In this document: one piece after another, positions 24,258 to 34,315 of the stretch
How the letters are laid out: each line of letters opens with the position of its first letter
Numbering within the stretch: position 1 is the first letter of the stretch
Virus record (IMG/VR): IMGVR_UViG_3300018080_003942
Location: 27,578 to 91,577 of that record
Source: a virus
Strand: one strand, 5' to 3'
DNA length: 64,000 nt
Made by a program: the position numbers and the translations under genes
The notes under the pieces: model-generated
What the model was told of the DNA's origin: nothing
Database searches by the model: none
The model's input: the letters and a program-made list of their open reading frames with translations, nothing else

Positions 24258-26798
24258 TCAGTTGCGCATAGCTAGCTCTTCTTCCCGCGTCATGACTCGG
24301 GAGGTGCTGGGCTGGGTGATCAGCGGACCACGATCGGGGATCAAGGTCTTGCACCACTCCTGCTCCTCCGGGAGCAGACGCGCACAGCTGGAGGCCAGCT
24401 CAACATCGCCGTTCTCGTCGGCTTCGACGAAGTCGGCCCAGTTCTCTGCGGTGAACAACCGATCCTCGCCCTTGATCCGAGCGAAGAAGGTGCCGACGGG
24501 CGGGACGTTGTCATCGCCCTCTTCAGCCCAGTTGTTGTAGCAGATAGAGGTGTCGGCCAGGATCGGGACAGACAGCCCGAACCAGTCGTACTCCATGACG
24601 TACTTGATGAGCATGGCCGCCTCTTTGGCGAAGCGGATCGGGCACGCATAGATCAGCTCGTCGTGGACCTGCCCGATCACCCGTAGGCCTGGGTATCGAG
24701 GCAGCACGTACTTGCGGATGATGAACATGTTGGCCTTGATCATGTCCGCCGAGGAGCCTTGCACCTTGGCGTTCAGGATCTTGCCGGGCATGACGTCGTT
24801 GTCGTTGAAGTGACGGTGACGTCCGCTGATCATCAGGAAGCTGCGTTGACCTTTCTGCCACTTACCCTGTAGCGCCTGCATGTAAGCAGGGATGCCGCTG
24901 TAGGTCTGGAAGAAGCCATCACGCCAGAGCGCTGCCTTTTCGATGTCGTACTCGCCCTTAGGCGTGAGTAGCGGCACCATACGGGCGAACTTCTCCGGCC
25001 CCATCCCGTAGTTGAAGCCGAAGTTGACGTTCTTGGCCGGCTTCCGCGGGATCCCGAGGCTCTGCGAGGTCTTGGCGTGAACATCGCCCGTGTGAAACAC
25101 GAGCCCGTGGCTCGTGATCGTCTCGTGGTAGACGTTGCGTAGGTTGAAGTCGCCAGTGAAGTGAGAGATCACTCGAAGCTCGACCTGGCTCTGGTCGCTG
25201 ACGATCAGGCAGTAGCCCTCAGGTGCCCACTCATCAGGGGGCGGGCACACGAAGACTTCACGTAGCGCCGGGCCCAGGCCCTGGATCCTCTCGTCGAAGT
25301 GCGCGGGCTTTTTGCGGGAAGGGATGTTCTGGAGGTTGGGTCCAGAACTGCTGAACCGGCCAGTATCCGTACCGAAGGAGTTGAAGCGACCGTGCACTTG
25401 ACCATCCCCGGAGTCTTCAACCTTCTCGCCCATGCTTTCGACATAGGTGCTGAGGAGCTTCGAGACAGTTCGGAAGTTCAGGATGGCCTGCCCGATCGGA
25501 TGATCGAGCATGCTCAGCGTGGTGGTGTCCGTGCTGATGTACTGCTCCCGGATCTCGTCCGGGATACGGTCCGGGTTGCGTAGGTCGACTACGCAGTCTT
25601 CCCAGAAGATCCGACCGTTGGCAGGGTTGCGCTTCATGTACCCCTGCTCGAGGCACCACTTGACGCCGTCCTTGGTCAGCTTCGGTAGCGGGATACGCTC
25701 CCCGTTGATCCAAGCCCACCGGAACGTGGGAGGCGTCAGGTACAGCGTCTGGAACAGGAGGGTGCAGAGCTGCTTCGGGCTGTTGGGGTTGAACTCCTGC
25801 TTGGCCAGCTCGTAGCAGTGGGAGCGGAACTCCTCGACTAGCGGACGCATGATATTGCCGCGCTTCTTGAGCTCCTCGAGATCGATCGTCATACCGGCGA
25901 TCTCCATGCCGATGGTCTGCCACCGGACATCCATCTCGATCTCCATCCACGTACCTGCGCCATCCTTGCGGACCTCGGCGAGGAGCTTACGCAGGAGGGG
26001 GAACAGGTAGCGGGCGTCGTCGCGGGCGTAGTCTTTGAGGAGCTTCAGAGCCTGCGCGCGCAGGTTGGCGATCTTGGTCTCCGCTCGGGCTGTGTGGGCT
26101 CGGACGTAGTCCTCGTACTTCCACCGCTCGAGCTCATCAAAGAGTTCATCCCGCCAGGCCAAGAGAGCGCCATTCTCCTCTTTCGACAGGTCCTTGCCGG
26201 TGATGCCGCGCTCGTCCAACACTTTCTTGCGGATGGCGTTCCAGGACATGGCAGGGTCGTCGAAGGACGGGTACGGCCGCCACCAGGTCCCAGGCTGGGA
26301 CCACTTCTCCAGGTTGTCCTTGTGCATGGCCAGTCGCGCGTTAGTCAGATCGATCTCACGCAGGAGCGGATTGTCGAGCGCCGCCTCCTCGTAGGTTGTC
26401 ATCTGCTTACGCAGCCATTTCTGGACCAGCAGCTTGAGGCCCTTGGGACGCTCCTCGTCAACTGCCCAGGCGTAGCCGAGCGTGTCGAGGCAGCGGGCCT
26501 GCCACTCCTCGTACAGCACCATGCCGGCTCGATGGCCGACGATCACGTCGTAGGGGGCGTTGTGCGCCATCCCGAACAGCTTCGGGTTCGTAGCTAGGCG
26601 CTTGAATGTCTCGCACAGCTCAGGCGTGATCTCGAAAGCCCCGGCGCGGTTAGGTGTCGCCAAAGCTAGGACGGTGGGTCGCGCCGTCCACGCGTTCTTC
26701 GCGTCCTCAGAGCGTCCGGTCTCCGACTCCGTCTCGAAGTCGAACGCAAAGTAGCCCGTCTCGAGGGCGTCGGCTTCAATCAGATGTAGAGGATCCAT
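24258..26798 (-). CDS. DNA polymerase I (family A)
   Basis: This 846-aa replicative polymerase has an N-terminal 3'-5' exonuclease domain starting with FAFDFETESETG (Exo I acids near 20-22), then the palm: motif A SDQSQVELRV (about residue 535), motif B RKPAKNVNFGFNYG (about 590) and motif C GQVHDELIY (about 709). No 5' nuclease domain is present, as in other phage PolA enzymes. The exonuclease domain is more diverged and contains insertions. It lies in the same cluster as primase and the putative ssDNA-binding protein. Confidence 0.95.
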   Translation of the reverse strand: MDPLHLIEADALETGYFAFDFETESETGRSEDAKNAWTARPTVLALATPNRAGAFEITPELCETFKRLATNPKLFGMAHNAPYDVIVGHRAGMVLYEEWQARCLDTLGYAWAVDEERPKGLKLLVQKWLRKQMTTYEEAALDNPLLREIDLTNARLAMHKDNLEKWSQPGTWWRPYPSFDDPAMSWNAIRKKVLDERGITGKDLSKEENGALLAWRDELFDELERWKYEDYVRAHTARAETKIANLRAQALKLLKDYARDDARYLFPLLRKLLAEVRKDGAGTWMEIEMDVRWQTIGMEIAGMTIDLEELKKRGNIMRPLVEEFRSHCYELAKQEFNPNSPKQLCTLLFQTLYLTPPTFRWAWINGERIPLPKLTKDGVKWCLEQGYMKRNPANGRIFWEDCVVDLRNPDRIPDEIREQYISTDTTTLSMLDHPIGQAILNFRTVSKLLSTYVESMGEKVEDSGDGQVHGRFNSFGTDTGRFSSSGPNLQNIPSRKKPAHFDERIQGLGPALREVFVCPPPDEWAPEGYCLIVSDQSQVELRVISHFTGDFNLRNVYHETITSHGLVFHTGDVHAKTSQSLGIPRKPAKNVNFGFNYGMGPEKFARMVPLLTPKGEYDIEKAALWRDGFFQTYSGIPAYMQALQGKWQKGQRSFLMISGRHRHFNDNDVMPGKILNAKVQGSSADMIKANMFIIRKYVLPRYPGLRVIGQVHDELIYACPIRFAKEAAMLIKYVMEYDWFGLSVPILADTSICYNNWAEEGDDNVPPVGTFFARIKGEDRLFTAENWADFVEADENGDVELASSCARLLPEEQEWCKTLIPDRGPLITQPSTSRVMTREEELAMRN

Positions 26799-26904
26799 TC
26801 AACTCCGGTGGTTAGTTGTAAGCGGGGCTCGGCCACCCGCACCCTCCAGCCCGTGCTAGAGCCAGGACCGACACGTCCAAAGCACGTGGAGATTCGCCGA
26901 GGCG

Positions 26905-26941
26905 CAAAGAAGCCCGGACCCCGCGCGGGGATCCGAGCTCC
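26905..26941 (-). terminator. Probable terminator after the ssDNA-binding-protein gene
   Basis: On the minus strand a GC stem (plus 26910-26941, one bulge) is followed by GGCTTCTTTG. The gap 26799-26948 otherwise contains only the polymerase leader; no other gene is seen there. Confidence 0.45.
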
Positions 26942-26948
26942 TCAGTCA

Positions 26949-28310
26949 TCAGCCCGAGAAGGGGTCGCCGGCCAAGGGGTCCTGCCCCTCAGCCGGCTCC
27001 TTACCGTCACCGGCCTGCTGAGCCCCCGCATCCGGGAGATCCTGGAGCGCGCCCAGGGCCGATCCCGACGTCTGAACCGGCTGAGTCGCCGGAGCTTGCG
27101 TCACTTCGGGCTGGGCCGGCGGGGCAAGGGGCCCTCCAAGAGGAGGAGCGGCGGGGGCAGCGGGCGCGGGGGCTGCGGCAGGTGCGGAGCCGGGAAAGGG
27201 CAGGCCGCCACCCTGCGGGGCCGGCTGCGGCGCCGGGGCCTGCTGCGGGAAGAGGCCGCTACCCTGCGCCGGCTGCTGGAACAGCGGGGTCGGAGCAGGC
27301 TGAGGCTGAGCACCGGATTGCTGCATCGGCTGCTGCATCGGCTGCTGCATCGGCTGCTGCATCGGCTGAGGCGCCGCCCCGGCCGGCGGCATTTGACCAT
27401 AACCCGCGCCGCCGGGGACCGTGCCGGTTGCTTGGGAGCCAGGACAGATCTGATCCATGACCCCCGCGTTGTAGGAGAGGCCTCGAACACCCGGGTGCTC
27501 GTCGCAGATCTGCCGGTGCAGACGCAGGATTTCACGAGCCTCCGCCTCGGAGTAGGCCGGGTAGATCTTGTTGAAGTCCACCGAGCCGGCCAGAGCCGCG
27601 AAGTCGCCCTCAGGGTTGGGGGCCATGTAGGCCGCTAGGGCTGTGACTAGCTCCTCGGTCGTGCCGAACGTCTGTCCCTGGTTCTCGCCCAAGTAGTACA
27701 TCGGCATCCAGTTACCCAGCTTCGGGGCCTGCTTCTCGTGGGTGCGGTTCACGTTCCACACCGAGCCAAGGATCGAGCGGTTCTTCATCTGACTGAAGGC
27801 CAGGAACTGATCGAGCATGGACTGGTTAGAGAACATGACCCAGCGGATGCTCCACGGGATCGTCTGCTGCTGCTTGTTGACCCAAGGGGTCATGTTGAGG
27901 ACGGCCGCGGCCATTCCCAGCATCGGTTTCGGCTTACCGAGAGCGGGTCCGAACAGGTCCGGCTGACCGTTCTCGACCGGGTTACCCGCGTTATCGACGC
28001 CGGTGATGTGGGCAGCACGAACGATCTCCCACGTGGGGAAGCTAGCGTTCGGCGTGTTTTTCCACCCAGTAGCCACCCGGTAGTGCGGGATGAGGGTGAC
28101 GTCGGAAAGGAAGGCGACCTGGATCTGCTGGCCGCGGGGCGCGAAGAACTCGCGATGAGGCTTGCGCTCGTCCCAGGTCTTGGACCACGGTCCGCTGCCG
28201 GCACCGATGGAGACGTTCTCGTTCTGGGCGATGGCCTGGTACTGCTGAAGGCCGCCCTGGGCTTGACCGCCTTGAGCGAAGGGGGTCGCGGGGTTCGTGG
28301 GGTCTGTCAT
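26949..28310 (-). CDS. Putative ssDNA-binding protein with Pro/Gln-rich tail
   Basis: 453 aa. The first 270 residues form a beta/alpha domain rich in aromatics (WSIRWVMFSNQSMLDQF). The C-terminal 170 residues are a disordered Pro/Gln/Ala tail with a tandem PMQQ repeat (27326-27365), ending DPLAGDPFSG. An acidic tip ending in a short DPF motif resembles SSB tails that recruit partners. Placement between primase and DNA polymerase supports an ssDNA-binding role. No OB-fold signature was proven, so the call is inference. Confidence 0.5.
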   Translation of the reverse strand: MTDPTNPATPFAQGGQAQGGLQQYQAIAQNENVSIGAGSGPWSKTWDERKPHREFFAPRGQQIQVAFLSDVTLIPHYRVATGWKNTPNASFPTWEIVRAAHITGVDNAGNPVENGQPDLFGPALGKPKPMLGMAAAVLNMTPWVNKQQQTIPWSIRWVMFSNQSMLDQFLAFSQMKNRSILGSVWNVNRTHEKQAPKLGNWMPMYYLGENQGQTFGTTEELVTALAAYMAPNPEGDFAALAGSVDFNKIYPAYSEAEAREILRLHRQICDEHPGVRGLSYNAGVMDQICPGSQATGTVPGGAGYGQMPPAGAAPQPMQQPMQQPMQQPMQQSGAQPQPAPTPLFQQPAQGSGLFPQQAPAPQPAPQGGGLPFPGSAPAAAPAPAAPAAPPLGGPLAPPAQPEVTQAPATQPVQTSGSALGALQDLPDAGAQQAGDGKEPAEGQDPLAGDPFSG

Positions 28311-28325
28311 GATTCGTTGCGTCTG

Positions 28326-29267
28326 CTAGAGGAGGGAGGAGTATCGATCTGAGAGGTCTTGTTGCGTCAGGTACTTCGGGTCCTGATCGAGGTGGTACAG
28401 CATGCTAGGCACGCCGTGCTTCGTCAATACTTTGTTGACATTTTTGGCGGCATTCTGACCCTCGACATCGGGGTCCAGGAGGATGCCCACCAGGGACGGT
28501 TCGGAGGCTCGAATCAGCTTGGCCTTCTCCGCTGAGAAGGCGAGCCCGTTGATACCCGCGGCACGAGCCCCAAGCTGGACCAGGTGCATCGCATCAAAGG
28601 GGCCTTCAACCAAGGACAGGGGCTTACCGGCCCCATAGGGCAGTAGATGCTCGCCGAACAGGTGACGGCCGCTCACGAAAGGCCAGATCGTCCAGTACTT
28701 GAGGCCGTTTCCTGCTAGGGGCCGAACCTGTGCTCCGACGCAGCGAACGATGCCGACGTCTGGAGACACCAGGATGGGGAATACGAGGCAGGGCGCCTTG
28801 GTCGTTTTCGGGTTGTCGTATCGGTCGGTCCCCATGCCGTCGTCGGTGTAACCGGCGGGGACGGTGGTGCAGTAGAACTGCTCGATGGCAAAATCGGGAT
28901 CGACCCCCTTAGCGGCCAGCACATCCCGTCCGAGGGGGAGCATCGGCACACGTAGCAGGTCAGCTAGGAACACGGTGTAGTCCGTGTCCGGGGTCGTACG
29001 GGTCTGTCGAGTGACGCCGGCAGCGGAGAAGTCCAGGCTTTCTAGCGCCAACTCCCGCTCTCGGGCCTTCATCTGGAGGGCCAATCCCGCATACTGACCA
29101 CCACTGAGGCGGTTCAGCTCGAGGAGCGTATCCCCCAGTGATGACAGGTGTTTACACGCGTGGCACTTCAGGAGGGTCACTCCAGGACCCACCGTCGCGG
29201 TCATCGACGGCCTTCGATCAGATCCTTTCCCATGAGTCCACGGAGCCAGCAGGCAGGAAAACTTCAC
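28326..29267 (-). CDS. DnaG-type primase (zinc finger and Toprim)
   Basis: 313 aa from a GTG start at 29267 (GTGA overlap with an upstream 26-aa frame). A Cys/His zinc finger (SCLLAPWTHG, CHACKH) is followed by the Toprim domain: catalytic Glu in LVEGPFDAMHL and the acidic pair in LLDPDVEGQN. It would make RNA primers for phage replication, with the DnaB-like helicase at 37969-39363. It lacks a C-terminal helicase domain, and is shorter than bacterial DnaG. Confidence 0.85.
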   Translation of the reverse strand: MKFSCLLAPWTHGKGSDRRPSMTATVGPGVTLLKCHACKHLSSLGDTLLELNRLSGGQYAGLALQMKARERELALESLDFSAAGVTRQTRTTPDTDYTVFLADLLRVPMLPLGRDVLAAKGVDPDFAIEQFYCTTVPAGYTDDGMGTDRYDNPKTTKAPCLVFPILVSPDVGIVRCVGAQVRPLAGNGLKYWTIWPFVSGRHLFGEHLLPYGAGKPLSLVEGPFDAMHLVQLGARAAGINGLAFSAEKAKLIRASEPSLVGILLDPDVEGQNAAKNVNKVLTKHGVPSMLYHLDQDPKYLTQQDLSDRYSSLL

Positions 29268-29344
29268 ATGGCGGTCCCCCGCGGGTCGAAGCTCCCCCGC
29301 TTGGGGCAGCTGGCGAGGACGGTTCGGAGCTCTACCTCTTGCAT
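29264..29344 (-). CDS. Possible 26-aa leader ORF of primase
   Basis: ATG at 29344, stop at 29264 overlapping the primase GTG as ATGTGA. Product MQEVELRTVLASCPKRGSFD plus six residues. It could couple translation to primase or be a non-functional frame. No strong ribosome site is seen. Confidence 0.3.
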   Translation of the reverse strand: MQEVELRTVLASCPKRGSFDPRGTAM

Positions 29345-29402
29345 CTTTTCGGGTTCTCGGGGTTGGACTTCATAAGCTAAGACAGGGGAGGACCCCACAC
29401 AC
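29345..29402. promoter_or_regulatory. Divergent start region between primase and tail-fibre operons
   Basis: The minus-strand replication block and the plus-strand tail-fibre block diverge here. GGGGAGGA 10 nt before the ATG at 29403 is the fibre ribosome site. Promoters for both directions are expected, but no clear -10/-35 pair stands out. Confidence 0.4.
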
Positions 29403-32400
29403 ATGGCCGATAACGTCCAGCTCTACGACGCGCATCTAAACCTCTGGACCCTCAGGACATCCGAGGACACAGAAATCCACACGCCGCACCACGTGTCGCG
29501 GCTGGCGGACGGGGAGGGGCGCTTCTACAGGCCCGGACGGCCGGTACCTGTGTCGATCTACGGGACGGACGGGGTCGAGATCAACATCGAGGCCGGCTCG
29601 ATCGCTGTCAGCACAGACCACAACGAGGACTCAGTAGCGGTCTTCGGGTCGTCGACCCCTGAGGGGCTGGAAAACTTCAGGTCGCTGGTGGTGGACCCCC
29701 AGGGGCACCTCCAGACCACAGTGGTCTCAGCGCCTGGGGTGGAGCCCGTCGGGGACTCGCCCGACGCGGGGCAGCTAGGTACGGTCATCCTAGGGGTCCA
29801 GGTAGGGGCAACGCCAGCTAGTCAGGTCACGGGGGACGGTCGGACAGCCCCTCTGATCATGGACGATCGGGGCCGGCTCTTCGTCTCTTTCGGCAACTCC
29901 GTCGCGGTTCTGCCCTTCACGCAAAAGGGTGACCTACTTACTTATGACGGATCTGACGAAGTTGTCCTGGGCCCGACGGTCGACGACGCGCTTCTGACAC
30001 TGGACTCCAGTACCAGTACCGGCCTCAGGTGGGTGAGCCCGGTGACGAGCTCCCCCAGCCCCGTGCTCTTCCTACGCGAGGATCTAACATGGGCTCTGCC
30101 CTCAGCAGGGGCACCGGGCGGGGCTGCGGGCGGAGACTTGGGCGGGACCTATCCGAACCCGTCTGTGGTCGCTATCCAAGGGATTTCCACTTCTGCGGCT
30201 GCGCCAACGCCTGGGCAGACCTGGGTGTACACCGGCAGCGCTTGGAGTCCGGGAAGCCCGGCTACCGGAGCTGCTACGGACCACGGGACGCTCACAGGGC
30301 TCCTCGACGATGATCACACCCAGTACATCCTGGCTGATGGCTCTCGAGACTTCTCAGGCTCAATCGGCATGGGTGGGAATGAGATCACGGATGTGGCCTC
30401 TCCTATCCTCGTATCCTGGGCAGCTAACAAGGGTTACGTTGATGATCAGATCACCGCGTCCGTCATCACGGACCACGGCGGGCTAGGCGGGCTCGGGGAT
30501 GACGACCATACCCAGTACGTGTTGGTGGCTGGCACTCGTGCGTTCACGGGCGATCAGAGCCTAGGCGGTAACAAGATCACGAGTCTGGGGTCCCCGACCA
30601 CCGCAAGCGATGGAGCCAACAAAGGTTACGTCGACGCTAACGTGGTCACGGACCACGGCGCTTTGATCGGGCTGGGGGATGATGACCACACCCAGTACAT
30701 CCTGACTGCGGGGACTCGAGCCTTCAGTGGTAACCAGAGCCTAGGCGGCAACCTGATCACAAGCCTAGGCTCGCCTACTACCGCAAGTGGTGGTGCTAAC
30801 AAGGGTTACGTTGACGCGGCTATCACGTCGGCAGTGATCACGGATCACGGAGGGCTTGGCGGCCTGACGGACGACGACCATACGCAGTACGTCCTGGTCG
30901 CAGGTACTCGAGCGTTCACAGGCAGCCAGAGCCTGGGCGGTAACCTGATCACGTCGCTAGGGTCTCCTACTGTTGTAAGTGACGCAGCTAACAAAGGTTA
31001 CGTTGATGCGCAGATCCCGACGAGCCTACCCCCTAGCGGGGCTGCTAGTGGTGATCTAGGCGGCACGTACCCCGGGCCTACTGTGGTGGCCATTCAAGGC
31101 ACCGGAGTCAGTGCAAACGCTCCAAGTACTGGTGATGGCCTGGTTTACACCGGAGCGGCTTGGAGTCCGACCGCGGTCTATCGACCTGGCGGGACGGATG
31201 TGGCTGTGGCAGACGGGGGCACCGGGGCGTCGGACGCGTCCACGGCGCGTAGCAATCTAGGCCTGACCATCGGGCTCGACGTCCAAGCCCACTCCGCAGT
31301 TCTTGACGCTACAACGGCCAGTTACACAACCGCGGCCGAGGGTAAGCTCTCGGGCATCGAGACCAACGCTGATGTCACGGACACAGCCAACGTGACGGCC
31401 GCTGGCGCTGTCATGATCGGCACAACGGCCGCGGCCGGGGACCTGAGCGGTACCTACCCGAGCCCGACGGTCGTGGCCATTCAGGGGACTGGCGTCTCGA
31501 GCACTGCGCCGAGCTCTGGGCAGGCCCTGATCTACTCCGGCACTGTCTGGAGCCCCAGCACGCTCCCCAGCGGGGTGACGGACCACGGGGCCCTGACCGG
31601 ACTCGGAGACGACGACCATACCCAGTACATCCTGGTTGGTGGCACTCGCGCCTTCACGGGCAACCAGTCGATGGGCGGCAACCTGCTCACGTCGTTGGGG
31701 AGCCCGGTGGCGGTAACAGACGCAGCTAACAAGGGTTACGTCAATGCCTCGATCACCGCGGCCGTCGTCACGGACCACGGGGCCCTTGACGGGCTGGCCG
31801 ATGACGACCACACCCAGTACCACAACGACGCTCGGGCGCTGACGTGGTTGGGGACGCGCGACACAGATGACCTGGACCCGAGCGCCACCCGTCTCTACAT
31901 GAGCCCGGGTGAGCGCACCAAGCTCGCCGGGATCGAAGCGCTTGCCGATGTGACCGATGCGGCCAACGTGGCCGCGGCCGGCGCTGTCATGGTCGGTGAC
32001 GCTGCGGGCGGTGATCTTAGCGGTACCTACGCAAACCCGTCCGTGGTCGCGATCCAGGGTACGGGTTGCTCTTCAGCAACGCCGACCGCCGGCCAGACCT
32101 GGGTCTACTCCGGGTCCCAGTGGAGTCCTGGCTCACCCGCTGTTGGTGGCGCGTCAGATCACGGAACCCTGACCGGGCTGGGCGACGACGACCACACTCA
32201 GTACATTCTTGTTGACGGTACACGGGCCTTCACAGGCGCAGTTAGTCTCGGTGGGAGCCAGATCAACAGCCTGGCTTCGCCCACGCTCCCAGCAGATGCA
32301 GCCAACAAGGGCTACGTCGACGACCAGATCCCGACGAGTCTACCCCCTAGCGGGGCAGCGTCTGGCGACCTTGGTGGGACCTACCCGGGCCCAGACGTGG

Positions 32401-33179
32401 TGGCTATCCAGGGGACCGCGGTCAACTCGGCGACGCCGACGACGGGTGAGGCCCTGCTCTACTCGGGAACGCAGTGGAGCCCTGGGCCGATCAACTTCCT
32501 CGAGCTCAACGACGTCGATCCCACAGGCCTGACCAACCTCGACCTGTTCTACTACAGCTCGGCGTCGGGGACTATCGTCCGGTCTAGCGGCCTCACGACC
32601 TACGCGTTCTACACGCACAGCGGATCGCACATCCACGGACAGTACGACGCAATCGACGGGGATCAGCTATCGATCACCCAGCCGGGCGTCAACTACTCCC
32701 CGACGACCGACGCGACATACGGCACCAACACGGCGCACCTCGCTGCCCATCTGCGGGGTATCGGTCTGGTCCTGGAGGATGTCAGTCCCGCGGTCACCAA
32801 GCTCGCCGGGATCGAGGCGGGCGCTGAAGCCAACGACGTTCAGACCAAGAGCATCACGATCGAGGCGCCGACCACGACGGAAGACATCTCGTTCTTCTAC
32901 GCTCCGGTAGCGATGACGATCTCAGAGATGGTCACGGTCCTGGTGGGCTCTCCTACGCCGTCCCTAGCGTGGACGCTCCGGCACAGCACCGACAGGAGCG
33001 CTGTGGGCAACGAGGTCATCACCGGGGGATCCACGGCGAATAGTACGACGACCGGTAACGTGCTGACCTCCTTCAACGACGCAACGGTCCCAGCCAACTC
33101 CTTCCTGTGGGTTGAAACGGCGAGCCCCAGCACGAACGTGACGAGCTTCCAGCTCAGCGTTGAGTACACCGACGACTGA
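29403..33179 (+). CDS. Large repetitive tail fibre protein
   Basis: 1258 aa. After an N-terminal domain of about 190 residues, the protein is built of repeats: seven copies of a DDDHTQY motif, usually followed by a GTRAF-type segment and then a DAANKGYVD-type element, and five GTYPxPxVVAIQG-type segments. These modules are typical of trimeric phage tail fibres that contact the host surface. The last 150 residues are different and probably form the tip. The N-terminal domain is paralogous to the protein at 34315-35124. The ATG overlap with the next gene shows co-translation. Confidence 0.85.
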   Translation: MADNVQLYDAHLNLWTLRTSEDTEIHTPHHVSRLADGEGRFYRPGRPVPVSIYGTDGVEINIEAGSIAVSTDHNEDSVAVFGSSTPEGLENFRSLVVDPQGHLQTTVVSAPGVEPVGDSPDAGQLGTVILGVQVGATPASQVTGDGRTAPLIMDDRGRLFVSFGNSVAVLPFTQKGDLLTYDGSDEVVLGPTVDDALLTLDSSTSTGLRWVSPVTSSPSPVLFLREDLTWALPSAGAPGGAAGGDLGGTYPNPSVVAIQGISTSAAAPTPGQTWVYTGSAWSPGSPATGAATDHGTLTGLLDDDHTQYILADGSRDFSGSIGMGGNEITDVASPILVSWAANKGYVDDQITASVITDHGGLGGLGDDDHTQYVLVAGTRAFTGDQSLGGNKITSLGSPTTASDGANKGYVDANVVTDHGALIGLGDDDHTQYILTAGTRAFSGNQSLGGNLITSLGSPTTASGGANKGYVDAAITSAVITDHGGLGGLTDDDHTQYVLVAGTRAFTGSQSLGGNLITSLGSPTVVSDAANKGYVDAQIPTSLPPSGAASGDLGGTYPGPTVVAIQGTGVSANAPSTGDGLVYTGAAWSPTAVYRPGGTDVAVADGGTGASDASTARSNLGLTIGLDVQAHSAVLDATTASYTTAAEGKLSGIETNADVTDTANVTAAGAVMIGTTAAAGDLSGTYPSPTVVAIQGTGVSSTAPSSGQALIYSGTVWSPSTLPSGVTDHGALTGLGDDDHTQYILVGGTRAFTGNQSMGGNLLTSLGSPVAVTDAANKGYVNASITAAVVTDHGALDGLADDDHTQYHNDARALTWLGTRDTDDLDPSATRLYMSPGERTKLAGIEALADVTDAANVAAAGAVMVGDAAGGDLSGTYANPSVVAIQGTGCSSATPTAGQTWVYSGSQWSPGSPAVGGASDHGTLTGLGDDDHTQYILVDGTRAFTGAVSLGGSQINSLASPTLPADAANKGYVDDQIPTSLPPSGAASGDLGGTYPGPDVVAIQGTAVNSATPTTGEALLYSGTQWSPGPINFLELNDVDPTGLTNLDLFYYSSASGTIVRSSGLTTYAFYTHSGSHIHGQYDAIDGDQLSITQPGVNYSPTTDATYGTNTAHLAAHLRGIGLVLEDVSPAVTKLAGIEAGAEANDVQTKSITIEAPTTTEDISFFYAPVAMTISEMVTVLVGSPTPSLAWTLRHSTDRSAVGNEVITGGSTANSTTTGNVLTSFNDATVPANSFLWVETASPSTNVTSFQLSVEYTDD

Positions 33180-34315
33180 TGAGTGACTTCCTAGTCCAGC
33201 GCGATCAGACCGACGTGCCCACCGCCGGCACGACTGCGTCGATCACCGCCGTCTCGAGCCTGAACTCTGCATTCGAGATGATGAGCAGCAACCGCCGGAT
33301 GTCTGGCGGCCCCTCTGCGGTTACGACCAACCAGGAGGCTGATGACCTCTCCGCGGCCGGCGTGCTCACAGACACGAGCACGATCACCTACTCGCGAGTC
33401 TCCGGGTCGAGCTCGAACACGATGCGCTGCGCCATGGAGGTGGTGGAGTACACGGGCCCAGCGGGCGGCCCCAACGAGTTCATCGTGCGGGGGCGGTACA
33501 CAGGTCTACTGACCGGCGGCACCAACTCAGTAAGTGTCACCGTGTCCGGTGTCTCTGACAAGGACAGGTGTATCCCGATCATCACCGGCATCTTGTGCGA
33601 GGACACAACGGACGGGGGTGCCCGGGCTACCGGTCTGGTCCTGCTCACAAACGCGACTACCGCAGTGGTCTATGCAGGCGGGTCCGCCTCTCGTGTGACT
33701 GTGCACTTCACGCTAGTTGAGTTCACTGGATCGGCGTGGACTGTCGGGCACGCTGCGGCTGGTCCTGTCTCGGCTGACTCGGGGTCCGCTACGATCGTCA
33801 CGGGATCAAACGGCTCGAGCGGAACGACCGTGGATGTCGGGGACTGGGGTACCGCTTGCATCTTCGCGCATCATGCGGGCGATCTGGGCTCGGACGCCAA
33901 TCAGGCCATCGCAGATAACTGGCCCAACATCACACCCACCTCCGGGAGCACGACCTCAGTCGACTACACCTTCAACTCCCAGCACGACGGGGTCAACAAC
34001 CTACACCTGGCTCACGTTCTCCAGCACGACGATATGGTCGTGCAGCGGATCACAGACACTGGCAGCCATACCGGGGCACGGAACGTGTCGATCCCGTCCA
34101 CGCTCTCGTCTATTAGCGAGGCTTTCGTGCGAGTGTGCCGAACCTCGAGCGGTGCGGGTACGGCCTACGGCCGTGGTTGGGTCAACGCCCGGCTGACTAC
34201 GACCAGCAACGTAGAGCTCTGGGTCCACCGAAACGGCAACTCGATCGATACCCGCATCGAGGTTGTTGACCTCTCTAGCATCTCCTCGGCTACCAGGAGG
34301 ATCTTCGTCGTCTGA
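33179..34315 (+). CDS. Tail appendage/fibre-associated protein
   Basis: 378 aa, very rich in Thr, Ser, Gly and Val with alternating beta strands, as in virion fibres or decoration proteins. Start overlaps the fibre stop (TGATG) and its own stop overlaps the next start. It may form part of the tail fibre complex or a fibre chaperone. No catalytic motif. Confidence 0.65.
   Translation: MSDFLVQRDQTDVPTAGTTASITAVSSLNSAFEMMSSNRRMSGGPSAVTTNQEADDLSAAGVLTDTSTITYSRVSGSSSNTMRCAMEVVEYTGPAGGPNEFIVRGRYTGLLTGGTNSVSVTVSGVSDKDRCIPIITGILCEDTTDGGARATGLVLLTNATTAVVYAGGSASRVTVHFTLVEFTGSAWTVGHAAAGPVSADSGSATIVTGSNGSSGTTVDVGDWGTACIFAHHAGDLGSDANQAIADNWPNITPTSGSTTSVDYTFNSQHDGVNNLHLAHVLQHDDMVVQRITDTGSHTGARNVSIPSTLSSISEAFVRVCRTSSGAGTAYGRGWVNARLTTTSNVELWVHRNGNSIDTRIEVVDLSSISSATRRIFVV

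Noticed and set aside
27326-27365. Tandem DNA repeat
   Set aside because: It is the coding repeat for PMQQ units in a disordered protein tail, not a separate element.
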